Below are positions 1-13,956 of a DNA stretch of 64,000 nucleotides, piece after piece (the first letter of the stretch is position 1; every line of letters starts with the position of its first letter). Position numbers and translations under genes: made by a program. This stretch comes from Georgenia sp. M64 (GTDB lineage: Bacteria; Actinomycetota; Actinomycetes; Actinomycetales; Actinomycetaceae). The notes below the pieces were generated by a model. It was not told the DNA's origin, did not search any database, and saw only the letters and a list, made by a program, of their open reading frames with translations. Location of the stretch: positions 2,824,599 to 2,888,598 of the forward strand of contig NZ_CP145809.1 in the NCBI RefSeq assembly GCF_038049925.1. Reading direction: 5' to 3'.

Positions 1-3762
<3,762 letters not shown>

Positions 3763-4078
3763 AACACTCGCCAAACCACACCCAAAAGCGCGGCCGACAA
3801 ACCATACGAAGAGCACACCCCCAACCCACCAAAGCAGGCCAAGGGCAAACCCATGACTACACACACCCAGACCCAACCGGGGGCCAGGACCAGGCGCGAT
3901 AACCAAAACAAAACAAAGACCCCAGACACCACAACCAACCCCCCACCACAAAAGCAGGAGACCAGCCACGACACCCAGAATCAAATGGCATCAAAAACTT
4001 GGCACACTGTTGAGTTCTCAAGAAACAGACACACACCACCCAGACCCGAAACAACCCTCGGACCCGAACTGGGGCAAC
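3763..4078 (-). other. rRNA operon leader
   Basis: Transcribed leader between the proximal rrn promoter and the 16S gene. It contains TTGAGAACTCAACAGTGTGC on the minus strand (about 4002-4022), an element widely conserved ahead of actinobacterial 16S genes and linked to processing and antitermination. I see no coding region in it. Confidence 0.7.
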
Positions 4079-4084
4079 CTCTCT

Positions 4085-4113
4085 AACTTATACCCCCCAC
4101 CGCACCCAGTCAA
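4085..4113 (-). promoter_or_regulatory. rrn promoter P2 (proximal)
   Basis: Minus strand: -35 TTGACT (4108-4113), 17-nt spacer, -10 TAAGTT (4085-4090). This is close to the primary sigma consensus and puts transcription start near 4078. Confidence 0.75.
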
Positions 4114-4261
4114 CTTCACCAGTTTCCCAGCTCCATCGACCGAACCACGCCGGCCAGGCACCCACCAACGACCGCAGCACAAGACCACGAACCGAAGAGG
4201 GAAAGTCTCCGCGGGACCGGCCACCATCACGGTGTCCGTACCTCCCTGGCGGGACTCAGAA

Positions 4262-4291
4262 ATATTAAGCAGCCCCCACCCCCACCGTCAA
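4262..4291 (-). promoter_or_regulatory. rrn promoter P1 (distal)
   Basis: Minus strand: -35 TTGACG (4286-4291), 18-nt spacer, -10 TAATAT (4262-4267). It is a second good primary-sigma promoter about 180 bp upstream of P2, giving the tandem arrangement usual for rRNA operons. Apart from this promoter, P2 and the terminator at 4495, I see nothing in 4114-4573. Confidence 0.7.
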
Positions 4292-4494
4292 ACCCACCCA
4301 CCATGGCCTACACCACACCCCACCAGCGCGGCCCCTCGGACGGGGCGAGCCCGCCGTGGCGCCACCTCCCGAGCACCGGCAGGCGTCGCAGGCGGCGCGG
4401 CGGTCACCGTGTCCGGGCTCCGCGGAGCTCGCCTCCCGAGGACCGAGCTCCAGTCGACCTCCCACGGTGGGCCTGCGGATGAGACCCGGTCCGG

Positions 4495-4536
4495 GACGAC
4501 GCGACCCCCCGGCCGTGGCCGGGGGGTCGCGTCGTC
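4495..4536 (-). terminator. Terminator after the LctP-family permease
   Basis: Near-perfect inverted repeat: GACGACGCGACCCCCCGGC and its complement enclose a 4-nt loop. It lies 40 bp past the permease stop codon. There is no clear U-tract, as is common in this high-GC genome. Confidence 0.75.
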
Positions 4537-4573
4537 CGTCGAGCAGCCAGCCGTGGAGGCGGCCGGAACGGGG

Positions 4574-6391
4574 TCAGAGCTTCGCGAGCTGCAGCTCCTT
4601 GTTGTCGACCTGGTGGGCGGTCCAGAGCTTCCACGCGACGACAGCGAGGACGAGGTAGACCGCGACGAAGAGGACGAGGCCGATGTTGAGGCCGATCCCG
4701 AAGATCCACATGTACGCGATGGCACCCGCGGCCAGCACGTAGTACGTCATCGGGATGATCGTCTTGCGGATGAGGTCGCCCTCACGGCCGAGGAGGCCCA
4801 CCGTGGCCGCGGCGGCCACGATGTTGTGGATGGCGACCATGTTGCCCGCCGCGCCACCGACGGCCTGGGCGGCCACGACGGTCTCGGGGCTGGACGCCCC
4901 GATCCCCTCACCGGTGGAGAACTGGAACAGCGAGAACATCATGTTCGACACGGTGTTGGACCCCGCGACGAACGCGCCGAGCGCGCCGATGGTCGGGGCG
5001 AGGATGGGCCAGTTCTGCCCCATGAGGTCCGCAGCGCCCTCGGCGAGCGTGAGTGGCATGGAGTTGTAGCCCGAGTCGTTGAAGTTGGTCCCGGAGTTGA
5101 TGAAGATCCGGACGAGCGGCAGGGCCGTGAGCAGCGCGAAGGCCGCCCCGAGCAGCTGGCCGCTGGCAACCTTCCAGGACGCGGCGATCTTCTTGCTGTT
5201 CATCCGGTGCAGCACGTAGGTGATGAGGATGGCGAGCAGGAAGATGGCGCCCGGGGAGTACAGCAGGTCCATGTTCTGCGAGATGCCCGAGCCGAAGATG
5301 TCCTGGACCTTGATGACCGCCGGACCCGTGAGGAACGCCTTGACGGCGGGGATGTTGCGGGTGATGAGGAGCAGCGCGGCGACGATGACGTACGGCGCCC
5401 AGGCGCGGGTCATCGACATGCGCTTGGTGAGGTGCGAGGCCTCCTCGAGCGGGTCCACGGTTCCCATCCACCGGGGGCTCCACCGCTCGCGGGGCGGGAA
5501 GTCCCAGACGTCCTTGGGCATGAGGAAGCCCTTGGACGAGGTGTACATGACCACGACGAGGCCGATGAACCCACCGAGCATGGAGGGGAACTCCGGGCCG
5601 AGCAGGTAGGCGACCGCCAGGTAGGGCAAGATCATGGCCAGCGCTGCGTAGAGAGCGAACGGGGCCACGGCGAGGCCGGCTCGGAAGTCGCGCTTCTCAC
5701 CGAAGAAGCCGGTCATGAGCGTCACCATGAAGAGCGGGACGAGCAGGCCCACGACGGCGTGGATCGTGGCCACCTGGGTGGCCGTGTGCGCGACGAACTC
5801 GCTCTGGTCCAGGCCGAGGGCCCCCGCACGAGCGGCGGCGTTCTCGACGAGGGTGCCGTCGGTGCCCGACAGGCCCGTGCCGATACCGACGTTCATCGGC
5901 GTCCCGACGGCGCCGAAGCTCACCGGCGTGGACTGGATGATCAGACCCGCCATGACCGCCGCCATGGCCGGGAAGCCGAGAGCGAGCAGCAGGGGCGAGA
6001 CGACGGCGGCCGGCGTGCCGAACCCGGCGGCGCCCTCGATGAACGAACCGAAGAGCCAGGCGATGATGATGACCTGCACCCGGCGGTCCGCGCTGATGCG
6101 GGTGAACCCGGCCCGGATGGTGTCCAGTGCTCCGCTCTTGGTGATGGTCTCGAGCAGCAGCAGGGCCCCGAAGACGATCCAGAGCAGACCGATGGCGATG
6201 AGGACGCCCTGCACGGTCGAGGCGGCGATGGCGTTCCAGCTCATCTGCCAGACCGCTGCGGCGATGATGACCACGGCCACCAGGCCGACCGGCATGGCGT
6301 ACTTCGCCGGCCAGCGGAATCCGATGAGGAGCGTGCCGACGATGATGATCGGCAACGCTGCGAGTAGTGCCAGTACAGCTAGGTTGTCCAC
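4574..6391 (-). CDS. lctP: LctP-family permease, probably glycolate/lactate uptake
   Basis: A 605-aa, very hydrophobic integral membrane protein of the L-lactate permease family (LctP/LldP, with GlcA as the glycolate paralogue), which imports 2-hydroxy acids with protons. It has family-length sequence, repeated membrane segments and the conserved stretch around [15 protein letters not shown] (about residue 115). The start is GTG at 6391. It follows glcDEF on the same strand after a 433-bp gap that carries its own operator pair (6436-6471), shared with the glyoxylate genes. That context favours glycolate as the substrate, which is inference; lactate cannot be excluded. Confidence 0.9.
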   Translation of the reverse strand: MDNLAVLALLAALPIIIVGTLLIGFRWPAKYAMPVGLVAVVIIAAAVWQMSWNAIAASTVQGVLIAIGLLWIVFGALLLLETITKSGALDTIRAGFTRISADRRVQVIIIAWLFGSFIEGAAGFGTPAAVVSPLLLALGFPAMAAVMAGLIIQSTPVSFGAVGTPMNVGIGTGLSGTDGTLVENAAARAGALGLDQSEFVAHTATQVATIHAVVGLLVPLFMVTLMTGFFGEKRDFRAGLAVAPFALYAALAMILPYLAVAYLLGPEFPSMLGGFIGLVVVMYTSSKGFLMPKDVWDFPPRERWSPRWMGTVDPLEEASHLTKRMSMTRAWAPYVIVAALLLITRNIPAVKAFLTGPAVIKVQDIFGSGISQNMDLLYSPGAIFLLAILITYVLHRMNSKKIAASWKVASGQLLGAAFALLTALPLVRIFINSGTNFNDSGYNSMPLTLAEGAADLMGQNWPILAPTIGALGAFVAGSNTVSNMMFSLFQFSTGEGIGASSPETVVAAQAVGGAAGNMVAIHNIVAAAATVGLLGREGDLIRKTIIPMTYYVLAAGAIAYMWIFGIGLNIGLVLFVAVYLVLAVVAWKLWTAHQVDNKELQLAKL

Positions 6392-6435
6392 GAGCCCCCC
6401 CAGGGACCGGCACCCTCGCCGGTCATGTCCGTGAA

Positions 6436-6471
6436 TTTCACGATACGGAAACTATGGTTCACGTATCGGAG
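6436..6471 (-). promoter_or_regulatory. Paired operator of the glyoxylate regulon (site 1, lctP)
   Basis: TTTCACGATACGGAA (6436-6450) and GTTCACGTATCGGAG (6457-6471) start exactly 21 bp apart, about two helical turns. The same arrangement occurs ahead of aceB, hyi, uraD and between malic enzyme and the IclR gene. It lies 45-80 bp upstream of the permease start. IclR binding is inferred. Confidence 0.65.
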
Positions 6472-6555
6472 TAACGACAGGACAGTAGCCCGCATCACAC
6501 CGCGAGGGCAATACCCCAGACGACTTCCGATAACAAGGGTCGCAGGGCTACCCCG

Positions 6556-6601
6556 GGTCAACCGGACGAGTCGGGCGCGGTCAACCGGACGAGTCGGGCG
6601 C
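6556..6601. repeat. Direct repeat, 23 bp x 2
   Basis: The 23-bp unit, beginning GGTCAACCGGACGAGTCGGG, occurs twice in direct succession (6556-6578 and 6579-6601) in the 433-bp gap between glcF and the permease gene. The rest of that gap holds the operator pair, a terminator hairpin and GC-rich sequence with no credible gene. Confidence 0.8.
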
Positions 6602-6747
6602 GCAGCCGGGAGAGTGGGTGCAGCGGGCAGCCGGAAATGCCCCCAGCGGGCACGGGGAGCAAAGCTGACCCCAGCCGGCACGGGAGCGAGGCTGACCCGC
6701 GGGCGCGGGAACAACGGCGACCACGCGAGCCAGCGGGCGCGCGCGAA

Positions 6748-6777
6748 GGAGCGGCGCCGCTCAGGCGACGCCGCTCC
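6748..6777 (-). terminator. Terminator-like hairpin after glcF
   Basis: GGAGCGGCG (6748-6756) pairs with CGCCGCTCC (6769-6777), 48 bp past the glcF stop codon on the minus strand. No U-tract follows. Confidence 0.5.
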
Positions 6778-6824
6778 ACGTGCCAGGGTGGGCGCTCAGG
6801 GCGCCGATCCGCGGAGGGCCGGGA

Positions 6825-8345
6825 TCAGCCGCACCCACCCGCGCCGCAGGCGCACGTACCGCACCCTCCGCCCGTCGCCTCCGCGGCGGCCGGCACCACC
6901 TCCGGGGCGGGTCCCGCGCCGAACCGGCCCACCTTCGGCCGGGTCGGGTCCTTGCGCGGTGGGTTCTCCAGGAGTGTCTGGGCCGGCAGCCCGCGCAGCG
7001 ACGCGTCGAGCACGAGGATCATGTGCGCCGTCGCCATGTGCTTGCCCTGGCGCCCGAGGGCGTCGGTGATCTGCAGCAGGCACCCGGGGTTGGACGTCAC
7101 GAGCAGCTCGGCCTCGGTGGCCGCGACGTTCGTCGCCTTGCGGTCGCCCAGCTCGCGCGCCGGCTCGGGGCGCACGAGGTTGTAGATGCCGGCTGACCCG
7201 CAGCACAGGTCTCCGTCGGCGATCTCCTTGAGCGTGAGCCCGGGGATCCCGCGCAGGAGCTGCCGGGGCTGGGCCCGCACCCCCTGGGCGTGGGAGAGGT
7301 GGCACGCGTCGTGGTAGGCGATCGTGACGGGCAGCGGGTGCCGCTGGGCGACGGGACCGAGCTCGACGAGGATCTCGGAGATGTCGCGGACCTTCTCCGA
7401 GAACGCCCGCGCGCGCTCGGCGTAGGCGGGGTCGTCCGCCAGGAGGTGCGCGTAGTCCTTCATGGTCGAGCCGCAGCCCGCGGAGTTGACCACGATGCGC
7501 TCGACGCCGGCGTCGCTGAACGCGTCGATGAGGGCACGGGCGTACCGCAGGCCCTCCTCCTCGCGCCCGGCGTGGACCGACAGCGCCCCGCAGCACTCCT
7601 GCGCGGGCGGGGTGACGACGTCGCAGCCCTCGAGGTTGAGCACCCGCACCGTGGCGGCGCTGACCCCGGGGTAGAACTCCCGCTGGACGCAGCCGAGCAG
7701 CATCCCCACGGTCATCCGGCGGGGCCCCCTGGCGGGCATGACCTCCGGGATGCGCACCTGGCGCTGCACGGGCGGGGCGATGGCCTCCATCGTGGCCAGC
7801 GTCGGGGAGATCCTCTCCAGGACCCCCGAGCCGCGAACGAGCCTGGACAGCCCGCTGCGCTGGTACAGGGCCAGCGGCCCACGCATGAGCCGGAGCCGGT
7901 CCGGCCGGGGGAACAGGGCGAAGATCGCCTCGCGGACGGCCCGCTCCCCCACCGACCGGTGCTGGGAGCCGCGCCGCTGGACCTGCTGGCGGGTGGCCTC
8001 GATGAGCTTGTCGTACTGCACGCCCGAGGGGCAGGCCGTCACGCACGCCATGCACCCGAGGCAGTTGTCGATGTGCTCGACCATCGACGGGCTCATCGGC
8101 TCGCCCTCGAGGCCCTCCTTCATGAGGTAGATGCGCCCCCGGGGGGAGTCCATCTCCTCGCCCCAGAGGTTGTAGGTGGGGCAGGCCGGCAGACAGAACC
8201 CGCAGTGCACGCAGTCGTCGATGAGCTCGCGGGCGGGCGGGTGGTGGTCGTCGAAGGCGGCGAGCCCGAGCACGTCCGGCAGCGTCGTGCCCGACTGCGC
8301 CGGCTCCGCCGAGCCCATCGTCCCCTTCGTCGCGTCGACGCTCAT
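6825..8345 (-). CDS. glcF: Glycolate oxidase iron-sulfur subunit GlcF
   Basis: A 506-aa subunit of the membrane-associated glycolate dehydrogenase, which oxidises glycolate to glyoxylate with GlcD and GlcE. Two 4Fe-4S ligand sets are near the N terminus (CVHCGFCLPACP about residue 46, CLGCMACVTACP about residue 95). Two CCG-type domains follow (ECCGALS; CHLSHAQG and LCCGSAG). Its ATG overlaps the glcE stop by one base (TGATG), so translation is coupled. The protein ends in an unusual Gly/Cys tail with four cysteines (GCGTCACGAGGCG), beyond the usual GlcF end. I chose ATG 8345 over the upstream in-frame extension because of the coupling and because homologues start there. Confidence 0.93.
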   Translation of the reverse strand: MSVDATKGTMGSAEPAQSGTTLPDVLGLAAFDDHHPPARELIDDCVHCGFCLPACPTYNLWGEEMDSPRGRIYLMKEGLEGEPMSPSMVEHIDNCLGCMACVTACPSGVQYDKLIEATRQQVQRRGSQHRSVGERAVREAIFALFPRPDRLRLMRGPLALYQRSGLSRLVRGSGVLERISPTLATMEAIAPPVQRQVRIPEVMPARGPRRMTVGMLLGCVQREFYPGVSAATVRVLNLEGCDVVTPPAQECCGALSVHAGREEEGLRYARALIDAFSDAGVERIVVNSAGCGSTMKDYAHLLADDPAYAERARAFSEKVRDISEILVELGPVAQRHPLPVTIAYHDACHLSHAQGVRAQPRQLLRGIPGLTLKEIADGDLCCGSAGIYNLVRPEPARELGDRKATNVAATEAELLVTSNPGCLLQITDALGRQGKHMATAHMILVLDASLRGLPAQTLLENPPRKDPTRPKVGRFGAGPAPEVVPAAAEATGGGCGTCACGAGGCG

Positions 8346-9589
8346 CAGATACCTCCCACGAACCGGCCCGGCGCGAGGTTGCGTCCGGGGTCGAGCTGCT
8401 CCTTGATGCCTCGCATGAGGCCGAGGCCGGCCACCGGTCCCCACACGTCGAGCCCGTCTCGCAGCTCGGCCGGGGCCGTGAGGACGACGACGGTTCCCTC
8501 CCGCGGGCTCGGTGCCGCGGCGCGCAGGTCCGCCAGGACCGCCGCGACGGCGTCGGGCGCGGGGGCCGTGATGCCGGCGTGGAGGACGCCGAGGGCGCTG
8601 CCGCGCAGCGCGACGGACGCACCGTGGCGCTGCTCGCTCGAGCGCGCCGCGGTGAGGAGGTCCGCGACCCCCGTGAGAGTGGCGGTGGCCTTGGCGGTGA
8701 CGTCCCCGCCGGGCAGGCGCGCCCACCACGAGGGCTGCTCGCCGACGTCGCCGCCGACCAGGGAGAGGGTCTGCTCGGCCCGTGCGGTCACGGCCTCCTC
8801 GGTGCCCTCCAGGAGCACCGCGACCGTGGCCTCGTCGCTGCCCGCGGGGCGGTCGATCTCGACCGCGGCGGGGGCGAGCCGGGAGGCGACGACGGTGCGC
8901 GCCAGCTCGGCCGCCTCCGCGAGGGGGGCGCTGCGCAGGACGAACCGGCGGGCCGGTCGCACGGGGTGGAGCCGGAACGCCGCGCGCACGATGACCCCGA
9001 GGGTGCCGTAGGAGCCGGTCATGATCTTGGCCAGGTCGTACCCGGCGACGTTCTTGACCACCTTGCCGCCCGACGTCGCCACCGTGCCGTCCGCGAGGAC
9101 GACCGTGGTGCCCAGCACGAGGTCGCGCAGGGCGAGACGCTGGAGCCGGCGCGGGCCCGTCGCGGCGGTCGCGAGCGCGCCGCCGATCGTCGAGCCCGCC
9201 TCGAGGCGCTCGCGCGGCACGTCCGCCACGAGCTCCTGCCCGGCGCGGCCGACCTCCTCCTGGAGGTCCTTCAGCGCCAGCCCCGCCTCGGCGACGACGA
9301 CGAGGTCACCCGCCTCGTGCTCGACCAGACGGTCCAGGCCGCGGGTGTCCAGGATGAGGTCGACCCGCTCGGGCGGGACGCCCCACGTCAGCGCGGTGCC
9401 CGCCCCGCGGGCGACGGTCACCAGGCCCTGGCCGGTGGCCTCGCGCAGGAGGGCGGAGGTCGCCTCGACCGAGGTGGGCCGGGCGACGGCGGCGGCGCTG
9501 ACGCCGTCGACGGTGTCGGTGTCCTGCGCGGGGCGGACCTCGCCCGCGCCGTCGAGGCTGCGGGCGAGTGCGGTGATGTCGATGCTCAT
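8345..9589 (-). CDS. glcE: Glycolate oxidase FAD-binding subunit GlcE
   Basis: A 414-aa flavin subunit of glycolate oxidase. It has the FAD_binding_4 (VAO/PCMH-type) fold with GAGTALTWG (about residue 60), GSTIGGALATAATG (about 125) and KVVKNVAGYDLAKIMTGSYG (about 175), all typical of GlcE. It sits between glcD and glcF with one-base TGATG overlaps on both sides, so the three are one translationally coupled unit. Like other GlcE proteins it is shorter than GlcD and lacks the full FAD-oxidase C-terminal domain. Confidence 0.93.
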   Translation of the reverse strand: MSIDITALARSLDGAGEVRPAQDTDTVDGVSAAAVARPTSVEATSALLREATGQGLVTVARGAGTALTWGVPPERVDLILDTRGLDRLVEHEAGDLVVVAEAGLALKDLQEEVGRAGQELVADVPRERLEAGSTIGGALATAATGPRRLQRLALRDLVLGTTVVLADGTVATSGGKVVKNVAGYDLAKIMTGSYGTLGVIVRAAFRLHPVRPARRFVLRSAPLAEAAELARTVVASRLAPAAVEIDRPAGSDEATVAVLLEGTEEAVTARAEQTLSLVGGDVGEQPSWWARLPGGDVTAKATATLTGVADLLTAARSSEQRHGASVALRGSALGVLHAGITAPAPDAVAAVLADLRAAAPSPREGTVVVLTAPAELRDGLDVWGPVAGLGLMRGIKEQLDPGRNLAPGRFVGGI

Positions 9590-11049
9590 CAGAAGACCTC
9601 CGCCAGTCCGGCTTCCTGCAGGGGGTGGGCGCCCTGGTGACGGCCGGGACGCTCGCCGCACAGCCGCGGCGTGGGGAAGACCTTCCCCGGGTTGGAGATG
9701 CCGGCGGGGTCGAAGGCGCACCGCACCGCCTGCATGGTGGCCAGGTCGTCCTCGGAGAACATGCGCGGCATGTACTTCGCCTTGTCCGAGCCCACGCCGT
9801 GCTCACCGGTGATGGACCCGCCGTTGGCGATGCACAGGTCGAGGATGCCGCCGGCGACCTCCTCGGCCCGCTCGGCCGCGCCCTCCTCGGCGTCGTCGAA
9901 GAGGACGAGGGGGTGGAGGTTGCCGTCCCCGGCGTGGAAGACGTTGGCGACCCGGACCCCGCGCTCGGCGGACATCTGGGCGATCTCGCGCAGCACCTTC
10001 GGCAGCGCGGTGCGCGGGATGACGCCGTCCTGGACGATGTAGTCGGGGCTGATCCGCCCGACGGCGGCGAAGGCGGACTTGCGGCCCTTCCAGATGAGGG
10101 CGCGCTCGACGTCGTCGGCGGCGACCCGCACCTCGAAGGCACCGGCCTCCTGGCAGTGGCGCACCACCTCGTCGAACTCCCCCTCGACGTCCGCGGCCGC
10201 GCCGTCGAGCTCGACGACGAGGACGGCCCCCGCGCCGGCGGGGTAGCCGCAGTGGACCGCCTTCTCGGCGGCCTCGATGGCCAGGGCGTCCATCATCTCG
10301 ATGGCCGCAGGGATGACGCCCGCGGCGATGATCGCCGAGGTGGCCGCCCCGGCGTCGTCGGTGGAGGCGAAGCCGGCGAGGATCGTGCGGACGTCCTCGG
10401 GGAGGCGGGTCAGGCGCACGGTGGCGGCGGTGACGATCCCGAGGGTGCCCTCCGAGCCCACGAGGGCACCGAGGAGGTCGTAGCCGGGCGGGTCGGGCGC
10501 CTTGCCGCCGATCTCGACGAGCTCCCCGCCCGGGGTGACGAGGTCGAGCCCGGTGACGTGGTTGGTCGTGAAGCCGTACTTCAGGCAGTGGGCGCCGCCG
10601 GAGTTCTCCGCGACGTTCCCGCCGATGGAGCACACCGACTGGCTCGAGGGGTCGGGCGCGAAGTAGTAGCCGTCGGGCGTCGTGGCCTGGGTGAGGCGGA
10701 GGTTGATGACGCCGGGGTCGACGACGGCGCGCTGGTTCGCCGCGTCGATCTCGCGGATGTCGCGCATCTGGGACATCACGACGAGGACCCCCTCCGCCCG
10801 TGGCAGCGCCCCGCCGGACAGGCCCGTGCCGGAGCCGCGCGCGACAAACGGGACCCGCAGGTCCGCGCAGGCGCGCACGGCCGTCGCGACGTCGGCCGCG
10901 TCACGGGCCAGGACCACCAGGCCGGGGACCACCTTGTACTGGGCGAGCCCGTCGCACTCGTAGGTGCGCAGCCGTTGGCGGTCGGTGATGACCTGCTCGT
11001 CGCCGAGCTCGGCGACGAGCCGGGCGGTGACCTGCTCCAGCGGGTCCAT
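9589..11049 (-). CDS. glcD: Glycolate oxidase catalytic subunit GlcD
   Basis: A 486-aa FAD-linked oxidase catalysing glycolate (or D-lactate) oxidation. The N-terminal FAD_binding_4 domain shows FVARGSGTGLSGGALP and GGNVAENSGGAHCLKYG; the C-terminal FAD-oxidase_C domain has the HAGDGNLHP and GEHGVGSDKAKYM signatures. The ATG at 11049 has a strong AAGGAGG site 5 nt upstream. It is the first gene of glcDEF and lies 160 bp after aceB on the same strand. No regulon operator is visible directly ahead of it, so it may be read through from aceB. Confidence 0.94.
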   Translation of the reverse strand: MDPLEQVTARLVAELGDEQVITDRQRLRTYECDGLAQYKVVPGLVVLARDAADVATAVRACADLRVPFVARGSGTGLSGGALPRAEGVLVVMSQMRDIREIDAANQRAVVDPGVINLRLTQATTPDGYYFAPDPSSQSVCSIGGNVAENSGGAHCLKYGFTTNHVTGLDLVTPGGELVEIGGKAPDPPGYDLLGALVGSEGTLGIVTAATVRLTRLPEDVRTILAGFASTDDAGAATSAIIAAGVIPAAIEMMDALAIEAAEKAVHCGYPAGAGAVLVVELDGAAADVEGEFDEVVRHCQEAGAFEVRVAADDVERALIWKGRKSAFAAVGRISPDYIVQDGVIPRTALPKVLREIAQMSAERGVRVANVFHAGDGNLHPLVLFDDAEEGAAERAEEVAGGILDLCIANGGSITGEHGVGSDKAKYMPRMFSEDDLATMQAVRCAFDPAGISNPGKVFPTPRLCGERPGRHQGAHPLQEAGLAEVF

Positions 11050-11149
11050 GGCAGCCTCCTTGGTGCCTGCTCCCCGTCCGGGGAGGGGTCGTCACGGGCC
11101 CGGGGGTGCCGGGCCCGCACCCGCCGGCGACAGCCGGTGGGGCCGTGCG

Positions 11150-11178
11150 GGGCGCGGCGGGGAGCCCCCGCCGCGCCC
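11150..11178 (-). terminator. Hairpin between aceB and glcD
   Basis: GGGCGCGGCGGGG and its exact complement form a 13-bp stem with a 3-nt loop. It lies 30 bp past the aceB stop codon. No U-tract follows, so it may attenuate rather than fully end transcription into glcDEF. Confidence 0.55.
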
Positions 11179-11209
11179 GTGCGGCGGGCGTACCCCGCCG
11201 CGGTGCGGC

Positions 11210-12796
<1,587 letters not shown>

Positions 12797-12809
12797 ATGA
12801 CTCCCCTAC

Positions 12810-12845
12810 TTTCGCGATACGGAACGACATGTCTTCCCAGTGGAA
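12810..12845 (-). promoter_or_regulatory. Paired operator of the glyoxylate regulon (site 2, aceB)
   Basis: TTTCGCGATACGGAA (12810-12824) and GTCTTCCCAGTGGAA (12831-12845), starts 21 bp apart. The first copy matches the lctP site at 14 of 15 positions. Confidence 0.65.
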
Positions 12846-12924
12846 ACTGTAGACGTGGGCTCATCCCTGGTCAACGCGAGCCGCCAGGTAGGCCGGAGCC
12901 GTGACGCCGCTGCGCCAGACCCGT

Positions 12925-13956
12925 TCACCGGCGTTCCGCCCACCGCTGCCGGGCCTCCTCCAGCGCCTCGGCCGCGACCTCGCCCCACACCCGGAACCGG
13001 CTCAGACCGCCGTCGGGGTAGACGTCCAGACGCACGTGGGTGGCCTCGGCGGCCACCGCCGTGAGGAACCGGTGCCGCGTGTCCGGCTGGACCGCGACCC
13101 GGGGCAGGATCTCGGTCCAGGTGGCGCCCTCGAGGTCGCCGTCCAGGACGTCGGCCGCACTCACCCGCACCCAGCCGGGCGCGTTGCCGACGTAGTAGCC
13201 GGTGTCGATCTCCAGGTGGCGGGCGGTACCGCGCCGGCCGAGCGCGAAGACGGCGAAGTCGTTGCCGCCCCCCCGGCGCCGGGCGTTCTCCCACCCCTCC
13301 CCCATGTTGCGGGCCCGGCCGGGCATGATGATCTGCGCCGGCGAGGAGTAGAAGGCGTCGGACGTGGCCGCGAGGCGCCCGCCGTTCTCCGCGGCGACGA
13401 GGTCGATCGTGCCGGTGAGGAAGCGCGGGTCCTCGACCACCTCGCCGTGCACGCGCAGGCGGGCCACCCCGCCGTCGGGGTAGATCGACAGGCGCACGTG
13501 GGTCCACCAGCGACCGTCCTCGACCGCGTAGTAGTTCTTGGTGTCGCCGGCGCAGTCGGTCCTTGCGACGAGGGTGGTCCACTCGGCCTCGGCGAGGTCG
13601 GCCACGGACGGGTACCCGTCCGCCGCCGTGGCCTCGACCGAGATGAAGGGGGGATAGTTCCCGCGGAACCAGGCGGTGTCGACGACGACGCCGCGCACGA
13701 CGCCCGGCGCCCCCAGCCGGACGATCGCCCAGTCGTTGCCGGGCTCACGGCGACGGCGGGTCTCCCAGCCGTCGTACACCTTGCCCTTGTGGCCGAAGTC
13801 GCCGGGGTCGAAGGCCGCCGGCCACGGGTTGATGAGGTTCTCCCGCTGGGCGAACAGCTCGTCGTTGGCGGCGATCACGCCGGCGCCGAGCGAGCGGGAC
13901 GCCAGGTCGGTCAGGGCGGTGAAGTCGGGGGCGCCCGCGTCGGCGGCGTGGTTCAT
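12925..13956 (-). CDS. alc: Allantoicase
   Basis: A 343-aa enzyme hydrolysing allantoate to ureidoglycolate and urea. It contains the two tandem allantoicase repeats, visible as [16 protein letters not shown]...NDWAIVRLG and [11 protein letters not shown]...NDFAVFALG, each followed by an HVRL-type segment ([24 protein letters not shown]). Length matches the family. Its ATG overlaps the stop of the kinase-allantoinase gene by four bases (ATGA), so the two steps allantoin to allantoate to ureidoglycolate are coupled. No ureidoglycolate lyase or urease is in this window. Confidence 0.93.
   Translation of the reverse strand: MNHAADAGAPDFTALTDLASRSLGAGVIAANDELFAQRENLINPWPAAFDPGDFGHKGKVYDGWETRRRREPGNDWAIVRLGAPGVVRGVVVDTAWFRGNYPPFISVEATAADGYPSVADLAEAEWTTLVARTDCAGDTKNYYAVEDGRWWTHVRLSIYPDGGVARLRVHGEVVEDPRFLTGTIDLVAAENGGRLAATSDAFYSSPAQIIMPGRARNMGEGWENARRRGGGNDFAVFALGRRGTARHLEIDTGYYVGNAPGWVRVSAADVLDGDLEGATWTEILPRVAVQPDTRHRFLTAVAAEATHVRLDVYPDGGLSRFRVWGEVAAEALEEARQRWAERR

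Noticed and set aside
4010-6367. 785-codon plus-strand open frame opposite the LctP permease
   Set aside because: It is rich in Asp, Glu, Arg and Gly with no domain, the usual antisense shadow of a hydrophobic GC-rich gene. The permease frame has clear family motifs.
6796-8622. 608-codon minus-strand frame overlapping glcF and glcE
   Set aside because: The sequence is Arg/Pro/Ala-rich low complexity. The glcF frame, with its iron-sulfur motifs, accounts for the region.
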